The notes below the pieces were generated by a model. That model was not told where the DNA came from, did not search any database, and worked only from the letters and a program-made list of their open reading frames with translations. Below are positions 1-7,254 of a stretch of DNA of 64,000 bases, piece by piece. The number at the start of each line of letters is the position of its first letter. Positions within the stretch are counted from its first letter, which is position 1. This DNA is from Streptomyces nymphaeiformis (lineage in GTDB: Bacteria; Actinomycetota; Actinomycetes; Streptomycetales; Streptomycetaceae), in the NCBI RefSeq assembly GCF_014203895.1, contig NZ_JACHJY010000009.1:248001-312000 (forward strand), read 5' to 3'. Made by a program: the position numbers and the translations under genes.

Positions 1-148
1 GCTGCCGTACGCGGACCCGGTGCTCCCGGCGGAGCTCCTGCCGGACGACTGGCCGGGCCGCCGCTCGGCGGAGGTCTTCACGGCCCTGCACGAACTGCTG
101 CGGGACCGGGGCGCGGAGTACGTCGGCCCGTTCCTCTCGGGGGAGTAG
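1..148 (+). CDS. PaaX-family transcriptional regulator, C-terminal end (partial)
   Basis: Only the last 48 codons lie in the window, ending at TAG 146-148. The peptide begins LPYADPVLPAELLPDDWPG and continues with a helix rich in Ala, Leu and Arg. This resembles the C-terminal end of PaaX-type repressors, where a 'DP.LP.ELLP..WPG' stretch follows the winged-helix and dimerisation parts. PaaX proteins sense aryl-CoA thioesters, which would fit the aryl-CoA oxygenase genes 0.5 kb to the right, but a regulatory link is inference. The DNA-binding domain is outside the window. The stop directly abuts the stop of the convergent gene on the other strand, leaving no spacer. Confidence 0.6.
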   Translation, partial: LPYADPVLPAELLPDDWPGRRSAEVFTALHELLRDRGAEYVGPFLSGE

Positions 149-625
149 CTACTTCCGTACGGCCAGGGCACGCAGCAGGCAGGCGAGCCCGGCCGTGCCG
201 AGGACCGCGCGGACCAGGTTCCACGCCACCCACGGGGTCTCGAAGGCGGCGCGGGCGGCGGCGGGGTCCTTCGTCGCCGCGAGGGCGTCGTTGAGCGGGA
301 CGTTCGCCGCCGAGGTGACGACCAGGACCGCCAGGCCGAGGACGAACCCGGCGAGCGTCCAGATCCGGGCCCGGCCGGCGCGGTGCTGCCAGGCCGCGAC
401 CGCCGTGAGGACCGGCACCCCGAAGAACGGGGTGAAGAACACCGGGTTCTGGATCACGTCGTTGATGTTCCGCATCACCTCCACGTAGACCCGGTCGTCG
501 CTGCGCGCCAGCGCCGGCATCACCGAGCAGACGTACGCGAACCACACCCCCGCGACCAGTCCGGTCGCCACCGTCGCCGCGCCGAGGACCGCCCCGGCAC
601 CCTTCCCGCCCCTGTTTTCCGTCAT
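149..625 (-). CDS. DUF1772 / anthrone oxygenase-family membrane protein
   Basis: This 158-residue protein has four predicted membrane segments: near residues 10-32, 60-78, 85-105 and 133-152. The pattern, with a 'VWFAYVCSVMPAL' first helix, a conserved Pro and Asn in the loop after the third helix (NVPLND), and a 'W..WN..R' motif before the last helix, matches the DUF1772/anthrone-oxygenase-like family. Members are small membrane proteins of mostly unknown role. The start is ATG 625, preceded by GAGG; an upstream in-frame extension adds a basic tail with no family similarity. It converges with the PaaX-like gene with no bases between the stops. No function can be assigned from context. Confidence 0.75.
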   Translation of the reverse strand: MTENRGGKGAGAVLGAATVATGLVAGVWFAYVCSVMPALARSDDRVYVEVMRNINDVIQNPVFFTPFFGVPVLTAVAAWQHRAGRARIWTLAGFVLGLAVLVVTSAANVPLNDALAATKDPAAARAAFETPWVAWNLVRAVLGTAGLACLLRALAVRK

Positions 626-701
626 GCCCTCATTCAAGGGCGGGGGCGGTGCGCGGACCATGGCCTCGCGTCGCACCCGCATGCGCGAGCGTCCAGCGCC
701 G

Positions 702-3203
702 TCAGTCCCGGCGGCCGGTCGGCGGGCGGCGGCTGCCCGCGCGGTACGGGGCGGGCCAGGGGGCGGCCGGGCCCTGGTACTCCTGCTCGGCCGCCGCGTG
801 CAGGGTCCAGTGCGGGTCGTAGAGGTGGGGTCGGGCGAGGGCGCAGAGGTCGGCGCGGCCCGCGAGGAGCAGGGAGTTGACGTCGTCCCAGGAGGAGATC
901 GCGCCGACCGCGATCACCGGGACGCCGAGCTCGTTGCGGATGCGGTCGGCGTAGGGCGTCTGGTACGAGCGGCCGAAGGCGGGCTCCTCCTCGGGGACGA
1001 CCTGGCCGGTGGAGACGTCGATGGCGTCGGCGCCGTAGTCCGCGAAGGCGCGGGCGATCGCGACGGCATCGGCGGCGGTCGTGCCGCCCTCGGCCCAGTC
1101 GGTGGCGGAGATGCGGACGGTCATGGGCCGGTCGGCCGGCCAGGCCTCCCGTACCGCGTCGAAGACCTCCAGGGGGTAGCGCAGCCGGGCGGTGAGGTCG
1201 CCGCCGTAGGCGTCGGTGCGGTGGTTGGTGAGCGGGGAGAGGAAGGAGGAGAGGAGGTAGCCGTGGGCGCAGTGCAGTTCGAGCAGGTCGAAGCCGCTGC
1301 GGGCGGCGCGGTGGGCGGCGGCGGTGAACTGCTCGCGTACGGCGGTCAGTCCGGCGCGGTCGAGGGCGGCCGGGGTCTGGTTGACGCCCGCCCGGTACGG
1401 GAGGGGCGAGGCGGCGACGAGGGGCCAGTTCCCGTCGGGGAGGGGCTGGTCGATGCCCTCCCACATGCGGCGGGTGGAGCCCTTGCGGCCGGAGTGGCCG
1501 AGCTGGACGCCGAGCGCGGTGCCGGGCGACTGCGTATGGACGAAGTCGGCTATGCGGGACCAGGCCTCGGCCTGCCCGTCCGTCCAGAGGCCGGCGCAGC
1601 CCGGGGTGATGCGGCCCTCGGGGCTCACGCAGACCATCTCGGTCATGACGAGTCCGGCGCCGCCGAGGGCCCTGGAGCCGAGGTGGACGAGGTGGAAGTC
1701 GCCGGGGACGCCGTCCTCGGCGACGTACAGGTCCATGGGTGAGACGACGACCCTGTTGCGGAGGGTCAGTCCGCGCAGCCGGAACGGGGTGAACATCGGC
1801 GGGGTGCCGGGCGGGCAGCCGAAGTCCGCCTCGACGGCGGCGGTGAACGCCGGGTCGCGCAGGCGCAGGTTGGCGTGGGTGACGCGGCGGCTGCGGGTGA
1901 GCAGGTCGAAGGCGAAGCGGCGGGGCGGCCGGTCGACGTGCCCGGCGAGCTCCTCGAACCAGCGCAGGCTGGCGCCGGCCGCGCGCTGGGTGGACTCGAC
2001 GACGGGACGGCGCTCCGTCTCGTACGCGGTGAGGGCCTCGTCGAGGTCCGGGTGGGCGGCGACGGCGGCGGCGAGGGCGACGGCGTCCTCGACGGCCAGT
2101 TTGGTGCCGGAGCCGATGGAGAAGTGCGCGGTGTGGGCGGCGTCGCCGATGAGCACGGTGTTGCCGTGCGACCAGCGGGCGTTGGCGACGGTACGGAAGG
2201 CGGTCCAGGTGGAGTTGTTCGCGCGGAGCTCCCGGCCGCCGAGCGCCTCGGCGAAGATCTTGGCGCAGCGGGCGGTGGACTCGGCCTCGTCGAGCTCGTG
2301 GAAGCCGGCGGCCCGCCAGACCTCCTCGCGCATCTCGACGATGACCGTGGAGGAGTCGGTGGAGTACGGGTAGGCGTGGAGCTGCATCACGCCGTACTCG
2401 GTCTCGGCGATCTCGAAGCGGAAGGCCTCGAAGGGGAAGTCGGCGGCGAGCCAGATGTAGCGGCAGCGGTGGGTGGTGATCCGGGGGCGGAAGTGCGCGG
2501 CGTGGGTCTCGCGGGTGTGGCTGTGGACGCCGTCGGCGGCGATCACCAGGTCGTGGCCGCCGGCGAGGACGGCGGCGGGCGGGGCCTCGGTGCGGAACCG
2601 GAGCCGTACGCCGAGGTCGGCGCAGCGGGCGTGCAGGAGCTCCAGGAGCCGGCGGCGGCCGAGGGCGGCGAAGCCGTGGCCGGTGGAGGTGGTGCGGTGG
2701 CCCCGGTGGACGACGTCGATGTCGTCCCAGCGGACGAGCTCGCGGCGCAGCGCCTCGTACACGACGGGGTCGGCGTCCCGGATCCCGCCGAGGGTCTCGT
2801 CGGAGAGGACGACGCCGAACCCGAAGGTGTCGGAGGGCGCGTTCCGCTCCCAGACGGTGATCTCGCGGGCGGGGTCCTGGCGCTTGAGGAGCGCGGCGGC
2901 GTAGAGACCGCCGGGACCACCGCCTACGACGGCGATCCGGGCGGGGCGGGGGCCGGGGCCGGAATCGGAGCCGGGATCAGGGGCAGGGGCAGGGGCAGGG
3001 GCAGGGGCAGGGGCAGCGGCGTCCTCGGGCTTGGGGCCCGGGGCGGGGGCGCCTCCAGGCTTGAGGTCCGGGGCGGAGACGCGTCCGGGCCTGGGGCCCG
3101 GGGCGGGGGCGCCTCCAGGCTTGAGGTCCGGGGCGGCCGCGCGTCCGGGGGCCTGGGCCGGGTCTGCGGGGGCTCCCTGGTCCTGCCCCGGCACCGTCAG
3201 CAC
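702..3203 (-). CDS. Bifunctional FAD monooxygenase / OYE-type oxidoreductase (salicylyl-CoA 5-hydroxylase or 2-aminobenzoyl-CoA monooxygenase type)
   Basis: The protein is about 833 residues with two catalytic halves. The N-terminal half is a class A flavoprotein hydroxylase: FAD-binding VVGGGPGG near residue 90 and GDAAHTAHFSIGSGTK for the FAD ribityl site. From about residue 468 comes an old-yellow-enzyme FMN barrel (MFTPFRLRGLTLRNRVVVSPM opens it; FLSPLTNHRTDAYGG is its signature). This fusion is known from 2-aminobenzoyl-CoA monooxygenase/reductase and salicylyl-CoA 5-hydroxylase, which oxidise aryl-CoA thioesters; the exact substrate cannot be read here. The chosen start, GTG 3203, overlaps the enoyl-CoA hydratase stop by 7 bp, so the two are translationally coupled. 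GTG 3194 is an alternative. Residues 10-85 form a Pro/Ala/Gly linker made of DNA repeats, much longer than a typical N-terminus. Confidence 0.85.
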   Translation of the reverse strand: MLTVPGQDQGAPADPAQAPGRAAAPDLKPGGAPAPGPRPGRVSAPDLKPGGAPAPGPKPEDAAAPAPAPAPAPAPDPGSDSGPGPRPARIAVVGGGPGGLYAAALLKRQDPAREITVWERNAPSDTFGFGVVLSDETLGGIRDADPVVYEALRRELVRWDDIDVVHRGHRTTSTGHGFAALGRRRLLELLHARCADLGVRLRFRTEAPPAAVLAGGHDLVIAADGVHSHTRETHAAHFRPRITTHRCRYIWLAADFPFEAFRFEIAETEYGVMQLHAYPYSTDSSTVIVEMREEVWRAAGFHELDEAESTARCAKIFAEALGGRELRANNSTWTAFRTVANARWSHGNTVLIGDAAHTAHFSIGSGTKLAVEDAVALAAAVAAHPDLDEALTAYETERRPVVESTQRAAGASLRWFEELAGHVDRPPRRFAFDLLTRSRRVTHANLRLRDPAFTAAVEADFGCPPGTPPMFTPFRLRGLTLRNRVVVSPMDLYVAEDGVPGDFHLVHLGSRALGGAGLVMTEMVCVSPEGRITPGCAGLWTDGQAEAWSRIADFVHTQSPGTALGVQLGHSGRKGSTRRMWEGIDQPLPDGNWPLVAASPLPYRAGVNQTPAALDRAGLTAVREQFTAAAHRAARSGFDLLELHCAHGYLLSSFLSPLTNHRTDAYGGDLTARLRYPLEVFDAVREAWPADRPMTVRISATDWAEGGTTAADAVAIARAFADYGADAIDVSTGQVVPEEEPAFGRSYQTPYADRIRNELGVPVIAVGAISSWDDVNSLLLAGRADLCALARPHLYDPHWTLHAAAEQEYQGPAAPWPAPYRAGSRRPPTGRRD
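2978..3016. repeat. Hexanucleotide repeat (CAGGGG)n inside the flavoprotein gene
   Basis: About six perfect copies of a 6-bp unit, read on the minus strand as alternating Ala-Pro codons. They form the last part of the flexible linker just before the FAD-binding fold. An in-frame hexamer can change length without frameshift, so linker length may vary between strains. Confidence 0.9.
3033..3148. repeat. Two near-identical 60-bp direct repeats in the N-terminal linker
   Basis: The segment 3033-3076 recurs at 3093-3136 with a period of exactly 60 bp and continues with diverged flanks. It encodes two copies of a 20-residue Pro/Gly/Ala unit that contains 'PDLKPGG'. The period is a multiple of three, so gain or loss of a unit keeps the frame. 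Confidence 0.9.
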
Positions 3204-4024
3204 CCCCGCCACTTCGGGGGGCGTTTCTCGGTGAAGGCCGCGTGGAACTCGGCGTAGTCCTCGCCGTTCATCAGCAGCGCCTGCGTCGCCGCGTCCATTT
3301 CGACGGCCGCCGCGAGCGGCATGTCGAGCTCGGCGGTGAGCAGCGCCTTCGTCTGGGCGAGGGCGAGGGCCGGACCGTCCGCGAGGCGGCGGGCGAGGGC
3401 GGCCGCCCGCTCCCCCGCCGCGCCCTCCTCGGTGAGCTCGCTGAGGAGGCCGATGCGCTCGGCCTCGGCCGCGTGGACGGGCTCGCCCAGCATGAGCAGG
3501 CGGGTGGCGTGGCCGAGTCCGACGACCCGGGGCAGCAGATAGGCGGCGCCCATGTCGCCGCCGGAGAGCCCGACCCGGGTGAAGAGGAACGAGAAGCGGG
3601 TGGTGGGGTCGGCGATCCGGAAGTCGGCGGCGAGGGCGAGGACGGCCCCGGCGCCGGCGGCGACGCCGTGGAGCGCGGCGACGACGGGGAAGGGGCATTC
3701 GCGGATCGCGCGGACGACCTGGCCGGTCATCCGGTTGAAGTCGAGGAGCCGGGCGGTGTCGAGGGCGAGGGTGGCGCCGATGATCTCGTCGACGTCGCCG
3801 CCCGAGCAGAAGCCGCGGCCTTCGCCGCCGAGGACGAGGGCGCGGACGGCGCGCTCGCGGGAGAGCTCGGCGAGGAGGTCGCGCAGGTCGGCGTAGGCGC
3901 CGAAGGTGAGCGCATTGAGTTTCGCGGGGCGGGCGAGGGTGACGGTGGCGACGCCCTGGTCGATGTCGAGGCGCAGGTGCTGCCAGTGGGCCGTGCGGGG
4001 CGTGGAGCCGGTAAAGGGGCTCAT
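3197..4024 (-). CDS. Enoyl-CoA hydratase/isomerase family protein
   Basis: This 275-residue crotonase-fold protein has the oxyanion-hole segment GRGFCSGGDVDEI (about residue 74) and a second one around HGVAAGAGAVLALAADFRIA. The segment FTRVGLSGGDMGAAYLLPRVVG follows; it is typical of hydratases in aromatic-CoA pathways. The start ATG 4024 has a strong Shine-Dalgarno, AAGGAGGCC, 6-12 bases upstream. The C-terminal 'FTEKRPPKWRG' is common in this family. It is the first gene of a two-gene operon with the flavoprotein fusion, which overlaps its stop, and probably hydrates or ring-opens the product of that oxygenase. The upstream region carries two palindromes. Confidence 0.85.
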   Translation of the reverse strand: MSPFTGSTPRTAHWQHLRLDIDQGVATVTLARPAKLNALTFGAYADLRDLLAELSRERAVRALVLGGEGRGFCSGGDVDEIIGATLALDTARLLDFNRMTGQVVRAIRECPFPVVAALHGVAAGAGAVLALAADFRIADPTTRFSFLFTRVGLSGGDMGAAYLLPRVVGLGHATRLLMLGEPVHAAEAERIGLLSELTEEGAAGERAAALARRLADGPALALAQTKALLTAELDMPLAAAVEMDAATQALLMNGEDYAEFHAAFTEKRPPKWRGC

Positions 4025-4050
4025 CCGAGGGGCCTCCTTCCTCCGCAGGG

Positions 4051-4080
4051 AGGGTATCACCCTACTGTGACTGTCGTCAC
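4051..4080. promoter_or_regulatory. Operator-like palindromes upstream of the enoyl-CoA hydratase operon (one fits the Streptomyces Crp motif)
   Basis: Two inverted repeats lie 27-56 bp upstream of the hydratase start. The first, 4051-4063, is AGGGT-ATC-ACCCT. The second, 4067-4080, is GTGAC-TGTC-GTCAC, which fits GTG-N6-GNCAC, the motif reported for Streptomyces Crp. Their position suits a repressor or activator site for this operon. A PaaX- or TetR-type protein could equally use them; the sequence alone does not decide. Confidence 0.5.
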
Positions 4081-4114
4081 GAGTACGCGATAAGGCCGAT
4101 AAGGACGGCGTGAA

Positions 4115-4137
4115 TCCGGACCTCCCGAGGTCCCGGA
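4115..4137. other. Stem-loop in the divergent intergenic region
   Basis: TCCGGACCTC and GAGGTCCCGGA pair around a two-base loop, with one bulged G. It sits between the divergent hydratase and ATPase genes, so it is not a normal terminator. It may lie in the leader of the rightward ATPase transcript. The rest of 4138-4315 shows no clear consensus promoter. Confidence 0.35.
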
Positions 4138-4315
4138 CGATCAGTGACCGAAGTCCCTGTCGCGGGGGTGGGGGTGCCCTGGGAAACGGATTTTGCACCT
4201 CGTAAGGTTGAAACCAGGACGTCTCGGGTTTCCCCACCCCGCCCCCACCCGCCCACTCGTCCCGCCCCACCTCCCGGTGAAGCGCCCACTCCTCGGTGAA
4301 GGGAGCCTGCCGCAC

Positions 4316-4783
4316 ATGCCCGAAGCCACCACCGGACCCGCCACCGCGTGGCGCGTCCGCCTGCCCCACACCACCGCCGCCGTGCCGATCGCCCGCGCCC
4401 TGGTCCGCAACGCGCTCACCGACCCCGCCCCCGGGGCCGGGGGCCGCCCCGACCGCGACACGGCGGAGCTCCTCACCGCCGAGCTCGTCGCCAACGCCGT
4501 CGAGCACACCGCCGGCGCCGGCCCCATCGAGCTGGTCGTCGAGCTGCTCTCGGCGCCCGGCGGCTGCCAGATCGAGGTCCACGACTCCCAGCCCGCCCGC
4601 CCCGACGAGCTCGTCTGCCCCGATCTGGAGACCGGGGTCGACCCCTGGCAGGAGAACGGCCGCGGCCTCTTCCTGATCCGGGCACTGAGCAGCGACTGCG
4701 GCCACCGCCCGACGGCGCAGGGCAAGGCGGTCTGGTTCACGCTGCCCGGGATACCGGAACAGCGGCGCCGGCGGGCGGGCTGA
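4316..4783 (+). CDS. ATP-binding protein, anti-sigma-factor kinase-like (HATPase_c, RsbW/SpoIIAB type)
   Basis: This 155-residue single-domain GHKL ATPase has the N-box 'LTAELVANAVEHT' near residue 56 and a G1 region around 'HDSQPARPDELV'. The G2 glycine motif 'ENGRGLFLIRALS' is near residue 110. Streptomyces encode dozens of these stand-alone RsbW-like proteins; known members act as anti-sigma factors or their regulators by phosphorylating an antagonist. No partner sigma or STAS gene is adjacent, so its target is unknown. The start ATG 4316 has GGGAG about 10 bases upstream; the frame is open further upstream but without family similarity. Confidence 0.85.
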   Translation: MPEATTGPATAWRVRLPHTTAAVPIARALVRNALTDPAPGAGGRPDRDTAELLTAELVANAVEHTAGAGPIELVVELLSAPGGCQIEVHDSQPARPDELVCPDLETGVDPWQENGRGLFLIRALSSDCGHRPTAQGKAVWFTLPGIPEQRRRRAG

Positions 4784-4792
4784 CGGGACGAG

Positions 4793-4812
4793 ACGGCCCC
4801 CGCGGGGGCCGT
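4793..4812. terminator. Palindromic hairpin between convergent genes (bidirectional terminator)
   Basis: A perfect 20-bp palindrome, ACGGCCCCCG followed by its complement. It lies 9 bp after the ATPase stop and 44 bp after the arcB stop on the other strand. Its place between convergent genes and its high GC stem suit a bidirectional terminator, although no T-run follows, as is usual in Streptomyces. Confidence 0.7.
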
Positions 4813-4855
4813 GGGGCCTGCGCGGGGGCCGGGGGAAGCCGTGGGCCCGTGCGGT

Positions 4856-5857
4856 CTACGCGCCCAGCGTCGCGACCAGGACCGCCTTGATCGTGTGCAT
4901 CCGGTTCTCGGCCTCGTCGAAGACCACCGAGTGCGCCGACTCGAAGACCTCGTCCGAGACCTCCAGCTCGGTCAGGCCGTGCCGGGCGTGGATGTCACGG
5001 CCGACGGCCGTGCCCAGGTCGTGGAAGGCGGGCAGGCAGTGCAGGAACTTGACGTCCGGGTTGCCGGTGGCGCGCAGCACGTCCATCGTCACGGAGTACG
5101 GGGACAGCGCGGCGATCCGCTCGTCCCAGACCTCCTTGGGCTCGCCCATGGACACCCAGACGTCGGTGACGACGAAGTCCGCTCCGGCCACGCCCTGCGG
5201 CACGTCCTCGGTGAGCGTGATCGTGGCGCCGCTGGCCTCCCCGAGCTTGCGGGCCGCGGCGACGACCTCCTCGGCCGGCCAGTACGCCTCGGGGGCGACG
5301 ATCCGGACGTCCATGCCGAGCAGGGCGCCGGTGACGAGGTAGGAGTTGCCCATGTTGAAGCGGGCGTCGCCGAGGTACGCGAAGGCGATCCCGTCGATCG
5401 GCTTGTCCACGTGCTCGGTCATGGTGAGCACGTCGGCCAGCATCTGGGTGGGGTGCCAGTCGTCGGTGAGGCCGTTGAAGACGGGCACGCCCGCGAAGGC
5501 GGCGAGCTCCTCGACCGCGGCCTGGCTGTCGCCCCGGTACTCGATGCCGTCGAACATCCGGCCGAGGACGCGGGCGGTGTCCTTGACCGACTCCTTGTGG
5601 CCGATCTGGGAGCCCGAGGGGTCGAGGTAGGTGGTGGAGGCGCCCTGGTCGGCGGCGGCGACCTCGAAGGCGCAGCGGGTGCGGGTCGAGGTCTTCTCGA
5701 AGATCAGGGCGATGTTCCTGCCGCGCAGCCGCTGCACCTCGGTGCCCGCCTTCTTGGCGGCCTTGAGCTCGGCGGCGAGCGCGATCAGGCCGCGGAACTC
5801 CTCGGCGGTGAAGTCCAGCTCCTTGAGGAAGTGGCGGCCGATGAGGTCTGTGGCCAT
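4856..5857 (-). CDS. arcB: Ornithine carbamoyltransferase (probably catabolic)
   Basis: The 333-residue enzyme interconverts ornithine plus carbamoyl phosphate with citrulline plus phosphate. The carbamoyl-phosphate loop STRTR is near residue 56, and HPTQ follows near residue 134 (DDWHPTQML). The ornithine-side motif VWVSMGE and the catalytic HCLP motif (HCLPAFHD, near residue 271) are intact. The length matches the family. The start ATG 5857 is preceded by AGGAG at suitable spacing; the frame extends upstream into the palindromic region but without similarity. Its place 105 bp downstream of arcA on the same strand argues for the catabolic arginine deiminase route rather than arginine synthesis. 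I cannot exclude an ArgF role, and no carbamate kinase gene is present nearby. Confidence 0.9.
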   Translation of the reverse strand: MATDLIGRHFLKELDFTAEEFRGLIALAAELKAAKKAGTEVQRLRGRNIALIFEKTSTRTRCAFEVAAADQGASTTYLDPSGSQIGHKESVKDTARVLGRMFDGIEYRGDSQAAVEELAAFAGVPVFNGLTDDWHPTQMLADVLTMTEHVDKPIDGIAFAYLGDARFNMGNSYLVTGALLGMDVRIVAPEAYWPAEEVVAAARKLGEASGATITLTEDVPQGVAGADFVVTDVWVSMGEPKEVWDERIAALSPYSVTMDVLRATGNPDVKFLHCLPAFHDLGTAVGRDIHARHGLTELEVSDEVFESAHSVVFDEAENRMHTIKAVLVATLGA

Positions 5858-5908
5858 GGGACGCGCTCCTGTGGGTACGGGTCGGGAGGACGGCGGTCGG
5901 GACTCCTG

Positions 5909-5926
5909 GAAGTGTATACGCACTTC
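5909..5926. promoter_or_regulatory. Palindrome between arcA and arcB, candidate operator
   Basis: GAAGTG and CACTTC form 6-bp arms around an almost symmetric TATACG core. It lies 52 bp upstream of the arcB start and 37 bp after the arcA stop. A second TATACA copy at 5935-5940 faces the TGTATA at 5913 region. The AT-rich patch stands out in GC-rich DNA. ArgR binds AT-rich palindromes of about 18 bp, so this may be an ARG-box-like site giving arcB separate control; this is inference. Confidence 0.4.
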
Positions 5927-5962
5927 AACATTTCTATACAGCCCCCTCCCCCGCCCCGCCGC

Positions 5963-7195
5963 TCAGGCGGCGTCCCGCTCCACCGGACAGCTCATGCAGC
6001 GCGGACCGCCCCTCCCCCGGCCCAGCTCGCTGCCGGGGATCTCGATCACCTCGATGCCCTGCTTGCGCAGGTGCGTGTTCGTCGTGACGTTCCGCTCGTA
6101 CGCGACGACCACCCCCGGCTCCACGGCCAGCACGTTGCACCCGTCGTCCCACTGCTCGCGCTCCGCCGCGTGCACGTCCTGGGTCGCCGTGAGCACCCGG
6201 ATGTCCTGGAGCCCGAGCGCCGCCGCGATGGCGCTGTGCATCTGCTCCGGCGGATGGTCGGTGACCCGCAGCGGCTGTCCCGCGTCGCCCGGCTCGATCG
6301 TGTACGAGCGGAGCATGCCGAGACCCGCGTACTGTGTGAACGTGTCCTGGTCGACCATCGTCATCACCGTGTCCAGGTGCATGAACGCCCGCCGCTTCGG
6401 CATGTCGAGCGCGACGATCGTGCGCGCCGAACCGGACGCGAACATCCTCCGCGCCAGCATCTCCACCGCCTGCGGCGTGGTCCGCTCGCTCATCCCGATC
6501 AGCACGGCGCCGTTGCCGATGACGAGGACGTCGCCGCCCTCGATCGTCGACGGATAGTCCGACTGCCCCTCCGACCAGTGGTGGAAGGAACCCGCCTCCG
6601 GGCCCGTGAACAGCGGGTGGTGCTTGTAGATCGCCTCGAAGTGCATCGTCTCGCGCTGCCGGGCCGGCCAGCGCATGGCGTTGATGGACACGCCGTCGTA
6701 GATCCAGGCCGAGGTGTCCCGGGTGAAGATGTGGTTCGGCAGCGGACCGAGGAGGAAGTCGTCCAGGTCCATGGCGTGAAAGCGGACCGACGTCGGCTCC
6801 CGGTGCGCCGCCAGGAACTCCCGCTTCGTCATCCCGCCGACCAGTGCCTCGACGAGCGCGGCGGAGTCCAGCGAGTCGAAGGCCGCGCGCAGGTGGTCGG
6901 CGGCGAGCGGCCCGTACTCCTTCTCGTGGAAGACCCGCTCCAGGACCAGCGCGCGGGCCGTCGGCACCTCCAGGGCCTCGCGCAGCAGGTCCCCGAAGAG
7001 GTGCACCTCCACCCCCCGGTCACGCAGCACGTCCGCGAAGCCGTCGTGCTCCTGCCGGGCCCGGCGCACCCACAGCACGTCGTCGAAGAGGAGGGCGTCC
7101 TTGTTGGACGGGGTGAGCCGCTTCAGCTCCAGATCGGGCCGGTGCAGGATGACGCGGCGCAGGCGCCCGGTCTCGGAATCGACATGGAATCCCAT
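5963..7195 (-). CDS. arcA: Arginine deiminase
   Basis: The 410-residue enzyme hydrolyses arginine to citrulline and ammonia. Family motifs are in order: the N-terminal HRPDLELKRLTPSN, the FTRDTS loop near residue 160, the EGGDVLVIG core near residue 218, and the C-terminal nucleophile Cys in MSCP (about residue 404). The start ATG 7195 gives the usual MGFHVDSETG... beginning. It is upstream of arcB, and the citrulline it makes is the substrate of ArcB running in reverse, giving carbamoyl phosphate. Neither arcC (carbamate kinase) nor an ArcD antiporter is adjacent. The 59-bp gap to the upstream operon's last stop is too short to judge its promoter. Confidence 0.95.
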   Translation of the reverse strand: MGFHVDSETGRLRRVILHRPDLELKRLTPSNKDALLFDDVLWVRRARQEHDGFADVLRDRGVEVHLFGDLLREALEVPTARALVLERVFHEKEYGPLAADHLRAAFDSLDSAALVEALVGGMTKREFLAAHREPTSVRFHAMDLDDFLLGPLPNHIFTRDTSAWIYDGVSINAMRWPARQRETMHFEAIYKHHPLFTGPEAGSFHHWSEGQSDYPSTIEGGDVLVIGNGAVLIGMSERTTPQAVEMLARRMFASGSARTIVALDMPKRRAFMHLDTVMTMVDQDTFTQYAGLGMLRSYTIEPGDAGQPLRVTDHPPEQMHSAIAAALGLQDIRVLTATQDVHAAEREQWDDGCNVLAVEPGVVVAYERNVTTNTHLRKQGIEVIEIPGSELGRGRGGPRCMSCPVERDAA

Positions 7196-7254
7196 GCGCC
7201 CATCCTGACGGAGCCGGGCTCGCCCGGCCCGCCTTTCGACGTGGGTCACCCGCC

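Noticed and set aside
624..3257. Long plus-strand open frames opposite the flavoprotein gene
   Set aside because: They are antisense shadows caused by high GC at third codon positions; they lack family motifs and are Gly/Val/Glu-rich without domain order.
6844..7116. Arg/Pro-rich plus-strand ORF inside arcA
   Set aside because: Antisense shadow of a well-supported enzyme.
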